From positions 1-12,880 of the forward strand of contig JAHFRR010000026.1 of NCBI GenBank assembly GCA_023266165.1: a DNA stretch of 12,880 nt, given 5' to 3'. Positions 1 through 8,400 of this stretch are shown here, piece after piece. The DNA is from Thiotrichales bacterium (GTDB lineage Bacteria; Pseudomonadota; Gammaproteobacteria; Francisellales; CACEW01). The translations under genes were made by a program, and so were the position numbers. The first letter of the stretch is position 1. Each line of letters opens with the position of its first letter. The notes beneath the pieces are model-generated. The model saw only the letters and a list, made by a program, of their open reading frames with translations. It was not told where the DNA came from and did no database searches.

Positions 1-51
1 GGCGCAGAGCTTCACGCAGGCGTGCCACTGGCCTGATAAAACGGTGGTTTT
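1..51 (+). repeat. 51-bp direct repeat, copy 1 (terminator-like)
   Basis: This stretch recurs in the same orientation at 2134-2184 with one mismatch in 51 (C at 5, T at 2138). It contains two short hairpin-capable parts, CACGC-AG-GCGTG and AAAAC-GGTG-GTTTT, and ends in a T-run, so it could act as a weak intrinsic terminator for a plus-strand gene lying left of the window. It may continue beyond base 1. Together with copy 2 it brackets the regulator and the two small genes, so a recombination or attachment-site role is the alternative. Confidence 0.75.
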
Positions 52-93
52 AAGGGTGATTTAAGGGAGAATTTTGGTGTGGTGCTATAAATC

Positions 94-1272
94 CTATTGC
101 GCAGAGCAGAGCTTCTTCATGCTGATCTGATTATGGGATGCAAGTAAGTTTAGACTGTACTGCAGTTGAAGATCTGTTTGTTCAATAAAATTATTTGCAA
201 CAAGCCGAGAATGCGGGAACATATCTTTAAATAAATAGGCTAACTCCCCTGAAACAGCAAGTGGGAGCTCTATACCTGCTGCTTTATCAATAACTTTAAC
301 ACGCTCAAAGATATTTTCAAATGCTTGATGAATCAAGCGTTTTGAGGTGGGCTCATGAAATGCAAATTCTTTGACAATCGCAGCAGCAGCTCGATAGATT
401 TTCCATGGGTCTTTATACATTTCTGTAGCAAGTAAGGCAAAGTCAGATCCTGTGAGACTGGAAATACGATCAGAAAGCAATGTTCTTGGCTCCAAGTCTT
501 CTTTAACATTGATTGCATGTCGAATGGCTTGGGCGCCAAGCCAAAAATTACCAGCATCATCCGCAAAGGGCAGCCCTTGCCCTTGCTTTTTTTGAATAGT
601 CCTGCCTTGATCTAGACTATAAGAGATAATGTAGCCGTTATTGATCGTAACTAAAATAGCGTTTTGGTTTTTGAAAACACTTTTATAGCTAGTTTTCCAG
701 TCAGGCTCCAGGTGAAAGTCAAAGAATTCTTTTTTGCCAGCGGCAACTAATCTGTCTCGCCCATCAACGAATTCACAAGAAATAGCAGATAAATAAATGG
801 CGACATTCTCCAGGGAAACGTCCTTATCACATGTATAACGTAAGCTAGATTTGATCTTCTCAAACAGTGCAAAAGGGGGCTCTGTGCAACTGACTGAAAA
901 TGGAAGATAGTTGGTATGATAGAGATTTTTTTTAATATCATAAACTTTGCAGTGTGTAAACTCCGCATTGGTGATCAAAGCAACTAGAAACTGCAATGTT
1001 TGTTTTTGAGAGGGTAGCCCAAGCGGTGTATACAATGTAAATGTGTTCTGGAGCAAATCATGCGGCGTCACGTGAAGTGCGTTAGCAATGGCCAATAATC
1101 GGGTAACACCAAAATCACGTTCTCCCTTTAGGATGGGCGCGAGAGTTGAGTAGCTCATCTCTGCTTTTTCAGATAAGAGCTTCGGAGAAAGCTCATGATG
1201 TTTTTGCCCCATGATGGACTTAATATTTTCAGAGATGGTCTTTAAAACACTTTCTTTCACGGTATTGCCCAT
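94..1272 (-). CDS. XRE-family HTH regulator fused to a degenerate BadF/BcrA (GlcNAc-kinase-like, ASKHA) domain
   Basis: A 392-residue DNA-binding regulator is predicted. Residues about 13-75 form an XRE/lambda-repressor-type helix-turn-helix (SEKAEMSYSTLAPILKGERD, then LLAIANALHVTPHDLL). Residues about 94-385 follow the order of a BadF/BadG/BcrA/BcrD or N-acetylglucosamine-kinase fold. The best landmark is QGQGLPFADDAGNFWLGAQA (230-249), which parallels the family's 'GGWG-LLGDEGSG-WIG--A' segment. PLAVSGELA (337-345) sits where the kinases have a 'GG' nucleotide-binding turn. The first phosphate-binding motif (DGGGT-type) expected near residues 98-110 is missing, and the GTGS-type second loop is replaced by NNGY (211-214). 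I therefore infer a non-catalytic ligand sensor, analogous to ROK-family repressors such as NagC, which pair an HTH with a sugar-kinase fold. The gene is divergent from the small genes at 1508-2084 and shares their control region, so autoregulation is likely. The Shine-Dalgarno is weak. HTH assignment is firm; the ASKHA assignment is moderate. Confidence 0.8.
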   Translation of the reverse strand: MGNTVKESVLKTISENIKSIMGQKHHELSPKLLSEKAEMSYSTLAPILKGERDFGVTRLLAIANALHVTPHDLLQNTFTLYTPLGLPSQKQTLQFLVALITNAEFTHCKVYDIKKNLYHTNYLPFSVSCTEPPFALFEKIKSSLRYTCDKDVSLENVAIYLSAISCEFVDGRDRLVAAGKKEFFDFHLEPDWKTSYKSVFKNQNAILVTINNGYIISYSLDQGRTIQKKQGQGLPFADDAGNFWLGAQAIRHAINVKEDLEPRTLLSDRISSLTGSDFALLATEMYKDPWKIYRAAAAIVKEFAFHEPTSKRLIHQAFENIFERVKVIDKAAGIELPLAVSGELAYLFKDMFPHSRLVANNFIEQTDLQLQYSLNLLASHNQISMKKLCSAQ

Positions 1273-1294
1273 ATTGTTTTACAAATTAGGCGCA

Positions 1295-1322
1295 ATTTTA
1301 ACATATTTTGATTGACATGCAA
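1295..1322 (-). promoter_or_regulatory. Candidate promoter of the HTH regulator
   Basis: Read on the minus strand, TTGCAT (1322-1317) is followed after 16 nt by TAAAAT (1300-1295). Transcription would begin near 1288, giving a leader of only about 16 nt before the ATG at 1272, which fits the weak ribosome binding site. The -35 hexamer overlaps the palindrome at 1318-1331, so a protein bound there would also block this promoter. Confidence 0.45.
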
Positions 1323-1340
1323 AACTTTGCACTGTATATT
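1312..1340 (+). promoter_or_regulatory. Strong sigma70-like promoter for the two small genes
   Basis: A consensus TTGACA (1312-1317), an exact 17-nt spacer and TATATT (1335-1340) are present. Transcription would start near 1347, leaving a leader of about 160 nt before the chosen start at 1508. The spacer holds a perfect inverted repeat, placing this promoter under a bound repressor. Confidence 0.7.
1318..1331. promoter_or_regulatory. Palindromic operator candidate TGCAAA-AC-TTTGCA
   Basis: Two perfect 6-bp arms are separated by 2 bp. The site fills much of the spacer of the rightward promoter and overlaps the -35 of the leftward one. This is the classical position for an operator of the divergently encoded XRE regulator. 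A 12-of-14 match occurs at 2118-2131. That the regulator binds here is inferred from position and symmetry only. Confidence 0.6.
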
Positions 1341-1507
1341 CATTTTTACATTAAACCTTATTAAGTTTTACCATAAAGGGTTTGAGGTTGTATCGTTTGA
1401 AAATCAGTTTTTCACGAAACATGTATTCGGAGTCTAAAAACCCAAAAGTGTATTGCCATTCTACAAAGAATACACGTGCGTATCAAGATCTTCAAAGAAG
1501 GATGATT

Positions 1508-1810
1508 ATGCCAAAACGTCAGAAACTTAAAACTCAACGCTTGAACTTGTGTGGTGAATTTTTTATTGATAGCAGCTCTGGTGCAGAGCCGCTGGAGCCA
1601 CTCAATCCTCAGAAACGTCAAGGCAGGGAGATTCGTGCTGCAGCACTTGCTTTGCTTTTTGACCCTCAACGTGAAGCCAGCTTACAAGAAGTAATATACA
1701 GGATGAAAAAGCGATACTTGGAAGCTGAAAGAATTGCCGCAGAAAAAGCCTGGGATAATCAAGAGAATCAAGCCAACCCGAAGAGAAAACCTGGGAAGTC
1801 TGAAAAATAG
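1508..1810 (+). CDS. Small basic protein of unknown function (100 aa)
   Basis: I do not recognise this family. The start at ATG 1508 is chosen because an AAGAAGG ribosome binding site (1495-1501) lies 6 nt upstream. The frame stays open to a TTG at 1382 and an ATG at 1421, but neither has a Shine-Dalgarno. The N-terminus (MPKRQKLKTQRLNL) and C-terminus (NPKRKPGKSEK) are strongly basic, and the middle (about residues 40-85) is predicted helical and rich in Ala, Arg and Glu. This suggests a soluble, possibly nucleic-acid-binding protein. It is followed after 13 nt by another small gene, so both are probably one transcript from the promoter at 1312-1340. A repressor divergent from short basic genes recalls control modules of integrative elements (for example the lvr genes of Legionella), but that likeness is of layout only. 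Confidence 0.65.
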   Translation: MPKRQKLKTQRLNLCGEFFIDSSSGAEPLEPLNPQKRQGREIRAAALALLFDPQREASLQEVIYRMKKRYLEAERIAAEKAWDNQENQANPKRKPGKSEK

Positions 1811-1823
1811 TTGGAGAAATATC

Positions 1824-2084
1824 ATGTCAAAAAATTTAGTCACCATGCCAACGCTGAGAACAAGCTATCGCATACATCCAGCACCAGGCGATAAACGGGT
1901 TACTCTCACCATTCCTATTGAGCTTTTTGAAGACCTACAGAAAATGGCGGGATATAACCAGAGAGCGTGGAAGGAAGAGCTTTGGGCGCGTGTGCGAGCG
2001 ACATTGCTTAAGAACGATATACTGATGCGTTATGATCGTTTGATGCTGATGATTTTCAATAAGAAGCTTGCCAGTAAAGATTAG
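1824..2084 (+). CDS. Small ribbon-helix-helix-like protein (86 aa)
   Basis: The ATG at 1824 is preceded by GGAG (1813-1816) with a 7-nt gap. The same frame is open further left to 1734, but that part overlaps the upstream gene and lacks a ribosome binding site. After an extended N-terminus, residues about 24-62 show a beta-strand (KRVTLTIPIEL) followed by two helices (FEDLQKMAGY, then AWKEELWARVRATLLKN). This is the layout of Arc/MetJ-type ribbon-helix-helix DNA-binding domains, although several such short patterns arise by chance. The end (MRYDRLMLMIFNKKLASKD) is hydrophobic and basic. It is co-oriented with the preceding small gene and ends about 50 nt before direct-repeat copy 2, which may serve as its terminator. 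A transcriptional co-regulator is the best guess; confidence in function is low. Confidence 0.6.
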   Translation: MSKNLVTMPTLRTSYRIHPAPGDKRVTLTIPIELFEDLQKMAGYNQRAWKEELWARVRATLLKNDILMRYDRLMLMIFNKKLASKD

Positions 2085-2117
2085 AAATGTGGAGACGATG
2101 TGTAAACTGATTCCATT

Positions 2118-2131
2118 TGTGAAACTTTGCA
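2118..2131. promoter_or_regulatory. Degenerate second copy of the operator palindrome
   Basis: TGTGAAACTTTGCA matches the palindrome at 1318-1331 at 12 of 14 positions, keeping the right arm intact. It lies two bases before direct-repeat copy 2. It could be a secondary regulator site or part of the end of the cassette. Confidence 0.3.
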
Positions 2132-2133
2132 GG

Positions 2134-2184
2134 GGCGTAGAGCTTCACGCAGGCGTGCCACTGGCCTGATAAAACGGTGGTTTT
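2134..2184 (+). repeat. 51-bp direct repeat, copy 2 (terminator-like)
   Basis: This is identical to 1-51 except at one base. It is followed by a longer T-run (TTTTTTATTTTTC), making an intrinsic-terminator role for the small-gene transcript more plausible here than for copy 1. The two copies enclose 2082 bases. Confidence 0.75.
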
Positions 2185-2464
2185 TTATTTTTCTAGAAGT
2201 GCAGTATCAGAGATTTGCATGTTTATGTTTTCTTTTTAGTCGTTTTGAGAGGGGCTCAGGGTGTTTAAGGGTGTACACTGAGGAATTTACCAGAGATTAT
2301 TGACATACATGTTGTCATTCCCGTGCAGGTGAGAATTCAGGTTAAGGCTTGAAAATTCTGGATTCCTGCCTATGCGGGAATGACAAGTCTTTGAGAAACT
2401 GTGTAGATTACTCTTACAAGACTCCTCATGCCATGATTGACGCTATCATCGATGCCCTATATGC
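2185..2464. other. Gene-free stretch upstream of the giant gene
   Basis: No credible coding region is seen in these 280 bases. They hold a TTGACA at 2300-2305 that lacks a convincing -10 at 16-18 nt, the palindromic element at 2312-2386, and a weak TTGAGA...TTACAA pair at 2391-2419. A mini-ORF at 2433-2468 (11 codons) has a stop TGA that overlaps the TTG start at 2465. The promoter of the giant gene must lie here, but I cannot place it with confidence. Confidence 0.5.
2312..2386. repeat. 75-bp imperfect palindrome, MITE/REP-like
   Basis: The left end TTGTCATTCCCG pairs with the right end CGGGAATGACAA. Pairing continues, with interruptions, through GCAGG/CCTGC and GAATTCAG/CTGGATTC. This is the common 'GTCATTCCCGC...GCGGGAATGAC' class of dispersed intergenic palindromes known from many proteobacteria. 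It lies in the presumed 5' region of the giant gene and could fold as an RNA hairpin in its leader. Confidence 0.75.
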
Positions 2465-5400
2465 TTGATAACATTACTGTTGAATATTGCTGTAATGCAA
2501 TGTTTCCATCACGTAGGGGTACCCATCAGCATGTTGGTTGTGAGTGCGCTCTCCAATGCTCTGCAGGCAATTCAGAGTTCTTCAGGGTCTACTGAAGATG
2601 CCCTGAGTGTTATGTCAAATTCCGCTGTGAATGCCCTGAGTGAGTGCGCTCGCGCGGTGAGTCATGCGCTGTTCGGTTGGACGCATGCTTCAGCAGAGAC
2701 GGGCATAACACAATCTGTGATCAGTGATAAAGAACTGATAAAGGCAGCGCAGTTGCAAGGTGAGCTTAAGCCCGATGTGCATCATGTTCAGCACTGGCCA
2801 GATTTAACTGATTATCTTGCTCGTGCTGCAACTGTAGGAGTTGCTACTGCAATCAACCCTGTTTTGGGTGCAGTCGTTGCAGCAGGTGAGCTCGTGAGGT
2901 TGGTGCAAGCAGAGGATACTCAAACGCAAGTACATGAGCAACCAGATCCTATTATTGAGACGCATGTGGGGACACATGAGGTTGTTGATGTCAAAGATCA
3001 ACTCGAAATACGAGATATCACTGGCGAGTTTCAAGGTCGTAACCTACAGAATCCAGGCGCTTGTCAACCAGGCGTGAGCCCGAAGTCTGATGGGTCGTTT
3101 GCTGTGACGTTTGGGACATTCACTGGCATTGAGTTTGGTTACGGTTTTTTGCCACTATCCGCGCTTGAGGGTGGATATGTTTTTGTAGGGTCTACCAGCG
3201 TCAATGGAAATAATGATATTTTTATCGCAGAGGTAAACAAAGATGGTGATGTGGTTCAGATGAAGATGGCTCTGGCTTCTGGAGATGATCGTTTGCATGG
3301 CATTGCAAGGGCTTCTGATGGAGGATTTATAACGACAGGTATGATGACAACTGGGAAAGAGGATATTCTCGTTATCAGATGGAGTCGAGCGCTAGAAGTT
3401 GTGTGGGCAAAATTATTGGTGGGATCAGGTACTGATTATGCTCTGAATATTGTTGCAACCTCAGAAGCAGGTTATTTTATTCTGGTAGGTTATAGCAATA
3501 CACCAGGAAATTCAGGAGGCTATGACTGCCTAATTGCGAAGATCAGAGAAGCTGATGGTGGGGTTGAATGGGTCAGAACCATAGGTGCGACCACGGATGA
3601 GCGTTGTCAAAACCTTGCTGCTACACCAGATGGTGGGGTTGTGTTGACTGGATATACCATCGATCCTGTGACGCTGAATGACCTTCTTGTCATGGATGTG
3701 ACACGTGATGGTGATATACGGTGGGTAAAAAGCATCGGATCGACAAGTGCCCTCTCGGGATCAGCAATTCAAGATTTTGGTAATGCGGTTGCAGTGCTGC
3801 CAGGCACCCAAGACATGCCTGGAGATTACCTTGTCGCAGGGTATGGGGCTATTGCTGCAGGTAATTCTGATATGATTCTTGCGCGTTTGAGAGCTGTAGA
3901 TGGGAATGTAAAGTCGAAGAAAACGATAGGAGGCACAGGCTCAGATCAAGCCATAAGCATTGTGCCAATATCAGATGGTAGTGATTATGGTGGGTATTAT
4001 GTTGGAGGGTATACCTCTAGTGTTGGTGCAGGAAGCGCAGATTTTGTTGTGGGTAAGTTCAATGCAGATAACGCCCTTGTCTGGGGGCAGTCATTTGGAG
4101 CGTTGAATGCTGACACACTGACGCGAATGGCAGTCAGGGGTGATGAGCTATTGATGTTTGGGAGCACAGTCAGTTTTGGTGCTACAGGGAAGGTTTTTTT
4201 CGTGCGCTTCCCAGTTGATAGAGTATGGAAGCGCTTAGGTTCAGGGGTTGTGTCAGCTAATGCCATACTGCAGGATACTTTTTTATCTCTTATTGAGAAA
4301 ACGCCTGTACTGGTTCAGAAGTCACTGTCATTGACGATTAACAATGCTGTACTTGCTCTGCAAGATGCGTCAAATTTATTTAAAAGCTCCCAATTAATAC
4401 TAGATACACTCGATCCTGGGGGTGCGCTGAATCTTCCCTTAAACTACAAATTTTCTTATCCACTGTATCCAAACGGCCCTTTTAAAGGTATCGTTCAAAC
4501 ACCGCAGTTCAGTGTAGATTTATCAGCGGTGCCAGGGATGAGCTACGATTTTATTGGGCAAAAGCTTGTATATACACCCTTGGGTCAGCTAGGTGCGCGT
4601 GATCTATCGTTGACGGTGACAGCTGTGGGAGGGCCTGGTGTTGGCTCTTGGTATAGCATCCCCTTCACCCTCACCCTCTGCGTCCAACCCTCCAACTACA
4701 GCCCCCCCAGTTATTTTCGCTATGCTCTCAACCCTGAGCAAGCGGCGGTGTTCATGGAGCCTTATGCATTGAGCTTTACGGATTTGCTGTATCCCAATGC
4801 CACAGTGACAGCCGTGACAGGTCATGAGGGTGTGCTACCACCCTGGCTTGCCTATAATGTCACTCAGAATGCCTTGACGGGGTTACCCGAGGGGAACACT
4901 CGAGGAAAGTATTGGGTAGATGTGTCTTTCAAAGCAGGGAGTGTTGAGGACACGGTGACCTTGGTGATCAACGTTCCCAACACGGCACCCTTTTATACAG
5001 GGCCGTTGAGTATTGATTCCATGATCGGTCGCTCTGTCATTGATCTCAGCCATTTTTTTAATGATTTGGAAGAGGATGATAAAACCTATCGTTTAGGCCG
5101 AATCAATAATATTCCAGCGCCGTCATTTTTCAATATAGACCCGCAATCAGGGCGATTGACCGTGAACAGCGTCAGTGGAGATCAGGGGTCGTATGCCCTC
5201 AATGTGATATGTACTGATGTGTATGGTGAAGAATCTTCTCAGACCATCACCGTGAACTTGCTCAACCGTGCGCCGGTGCAGGTGATACCCTTAAATCCTC
5301 CTATTTTGGTCACAGAAGGCAGCTCGGTGGCGTATAGTATTCCACGAGGGTGGACGCAAGATCCCGATTTAGATTTGATGACACCGACTGTCACCTGTGC

Positions 5401-8400
5401 GTTACCTCGCACGTATGACCCTTCTTCGGGGATTGTTGCTGGGCCGACAAATTCAAACGATCGCGGTGAACATGTGTTGATGATCAACGTCGATGATGGT
5501 CATGGGGGTGTTCTCTCTCGCAATGTCACCTTTTTGAGGGTGAATGGGGTTCCTGTGCGCGATCCCAGTGTTGTGCTGGAAGTTGAGGAAACGCTTGCAG
5601 GGGAGATCCTCACCCAGCCTATGGGAGAAAGCTTTGAGCTTATCATTCCCCATAACTTCTATCAAAATCCCATGGGGGATATGGATGAGGGGATTCCCTT
5701 GACCTATGAGCTGGTGCAAGACCTACAGCATCAGCTGCCTGCCGGTTTAGCGTATGATGCCAAGACGCGTAAGCTTTCAGGGACACTGAAGAAAAACGAT
5801 CACCAGCCTTTTGCATTGCTCTTTGCAGCACGAGATCAGAACGGTGGAGCGGCGCTGTTTGAACTGAACTTTCGTATTCCGAACTTACCTCCTGTTTTTA
5901 CAAAACCACTGGATGCTCCCAGTGTGGTCACTGTCAAACAAACCAAAACCTATCCCGCCACGCGATCTAGAGTGAAGGATCCTGAAGGAGATGAAATCGA
6001 GTGTGAGTTGACGCCCTCCTACCCTTTTATGACACTCAACCCAGATGATTGCAGTATTGAGCTAGCACCTACCGTGGGGTTTGGGTTGTACAATGTCACA
6101 TTGCAGTTTATAGATGGCTTTGGAGGTGTGCTATCGCGGGATCTGTCTTTCCCCATCAACGGTCTCCCACAACGCAATCCCACCCTCGATCCAGCCTTAC
6201 AACAAACCCTGTCAAGCGTGATCCCCACAGCGCGTGTAGGTGAGTATTTTGAATTTACAATTCCAGCGAATTACTATCAAAACCCAGTAGGTGATATCGA
6301 TGAGGGAGTTTCTGTCAGCTATGTGCTGGCATCAGGGATGGACGCTCAGCTGCGCGCGCGGGGGTTGTCGTATGATGAGCTCACACGCAAGATTTCAGGG
6401 GTTTTGGTGGCCAGCGCTTATGTGCATGAGCCTTTTGGGCTGTCTTTAATAGCAGTCGATGCCCAAAATGGTGCAACCCCGTTTGAGTTACGCTTTCAGA
6501 CTCCCAATACCCTCCCTCAACCCTATATCGCCATTTCAGATCAGCACTTACATGCAGGTCAGGTCAGAACAGTGGTGATCTCTAACGCCTTTAAGGATGC
6601 TGACGGAGATGTATGGACGCCACAGTTGACTTCCTGTGATCAGAAAAATCTTCTCAGTTTCGCATCGCTGGTGGGGAATGCGATGATCATTGCGCCACCT
6701 CCAGGGGCAGAGCTTGAGCCTGGTGCATTTTATTGTGCAGCGATCACGGTGGAGGATGGGTATCAGGGGACTGCGCAGGTGCAGACAAAAATCTTTGTGG
6801 AGAACCAAGGCCCTGTAGCAATGGAAGCGCTTCTCAAAACGATTTCAGTCATTGCGGGTCAGTCTAAGACTGTGCAGCTGTCTAGAAGCAGTGTTATTGA
6901 TCCTGAAGGTAGAGCCCTCAGTACCACGCTCATCAGCGATTCCAGTCAAGTGACTTGGGATCCTTCCAGCTGGGTGATCACTGTCACGACAGATCCTCTG
7001 AGTTTTGGGATGTATAATCTTACGCTGACCTTCTCAGATCCTCAAAGTGCCTTTTTACAACATACCATGAAGCTTTCTATTGATGGATTGCCAAGGCTCA
7101 ATCCGGATGCGTCTCTTGCCGTCAGCAGAACGCCTGAAGGTGCAATCCTTACAAGTCCTGTCGGGGAATATTTTGAATTTACAATTCCAGCGAATTACTA
7201 TCAAAACCCAGTAGGTGATATCGATGAGGGAGTTTCTGTCAGCTATGTGTTGGCATCAGGGATGGACGCTCAGCTGCGCGCGCGGGGGTTGTCGTATGAT
7301 GAGCTCACACGCAAGATTTCAGGGGTTATGGTGGCCAGTGCTTATGTGCATGAGCCTTTTGGGCTGTCTTTGATAGCAGTCGATGCCCAAAATGGTGCGA
7401 CCCCGTTTGAGTTGCGATTTCAGACTCCTAACTCAGCGCCTGTCAAAGGCAACTGGGTGGGCCAGCTTTCTGGGAATGTGGGTCAGAAATCCTTGTTGGT
7501 GATTTCAAGCAGCCACTTCAGTGAAAAAGACGGAGATCCTGTGACGTATGCCCTAGAGGGTGAGATCCCCCCTTGGGTGTCGATCGATGGCAATGTCGTG
7601 ACACTCAACGCCCCGCCTGTGGGCACTCAGGGGACTTATACAGGGCTGTGGGTTGTCATACGTGATACCTCTATGGGTGAGCTCAGACTCCCCTTGACGG
7701 TTCTTGTTGCAAATACAGCACCGAGCGTCACGCCTGGGAGCATACCCAGCCAGATTGCTTTGACGCAAGAAGAGGTAGCCAAAATACCCCTTGCGGCGGT
7801 GATGCAAGATGGTGATGGGGATCGCGTGACGCTGACTGTGGTATCTGCGCCTTCATTTGTGAAGTTCAATGCGAATGATAAAACATTGGAAATCAGCCCT
7901 ACGGTTGAAGACAAAGGGCCGTATAGCATGACTCTGCGAGGCGTGGATCCTTTTGGGGCCAGCGTTGACTGGAACATCACAACGGTTGTGAATGCAATCC
8001 CAACGCTGAACCCCTCTGTGCCGATGCAGCCATCGAGCATCGCAACAACCCCTGTCGGAACAGCCTTTAGTTATACTTTCCCCCCACATTTGTTTAAAGA
8101 CTTTGAGCAACAGTCTCTCACCATCACCCTAAATCCAGACCTGGAGCACCCTACACCCAGCTGGATCTCGTATGATGCGAACACACAGACGTTATCAGGA
8201 ACGCCAGATGTGAATTCTCATAAGAAATTTGCGCTGCGCTTTCAAGTCAGCGATGGTGTGGGCGGGAATCGATGGTTCGTGCAAAGCTTTGAAACGCCGA
8301 ACTCGGCGCCTGTTCTGCGGCAAGAGATTGCAGATCAGGTGGCGAATGTGGGAGAGGTGAAAACGCTGGTGTTGACAGATTATGGGGTTGATCCTGATGG

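Noticed and set aside
1..51. tRNA or tmRNA 3' end as a classical integration target
   Set aside because: Neither copy of the repeat shows a TPsiC-arm GTTCGA-type motif or a CCA-adjacent acceptor stem.
1382..1507. Upstream extension of the small basic gene to TTG 1382 or ATG 1421
   Set aside because: No Shine-Dalgarno precedes either codon, whereas ATG 1508 has AAGAAGG at 6 nt. The extension is more likely 5' leader.
49..2273. 10-mer TTTAAGGGTG found just after both direct-repeat copies (49-58 and 2264-2273)
   Set aside because: The distance from each repeat copy differs by about 80 bases and the flanks do not align, so it may be chance.
2300..2328. Promoter starting with TTGACA at 2300-2305
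   Set aside because: The positions 16-18 nt downstream fall in the GC-rich palindrome arm and contain nothing like TATAAT.
6245..7432. CRISPR or satellite array
   Set aside because: The two similar blocks are long, in frame, coding and spaced by 924 nt with diverged coding sequence between them. This is protein-domain repetition.
7636..8040. Minus-strand open frame of 134 codons inside the giant gene
   Set aside because: It is entirely covered by the giant gene, which has clear domain repeats in its own frame. No protein features, no ribosome binding site, and it looks like a shadow frame. The same applies to the minus-strand frame at 8195-8590 and the other antisense frames.
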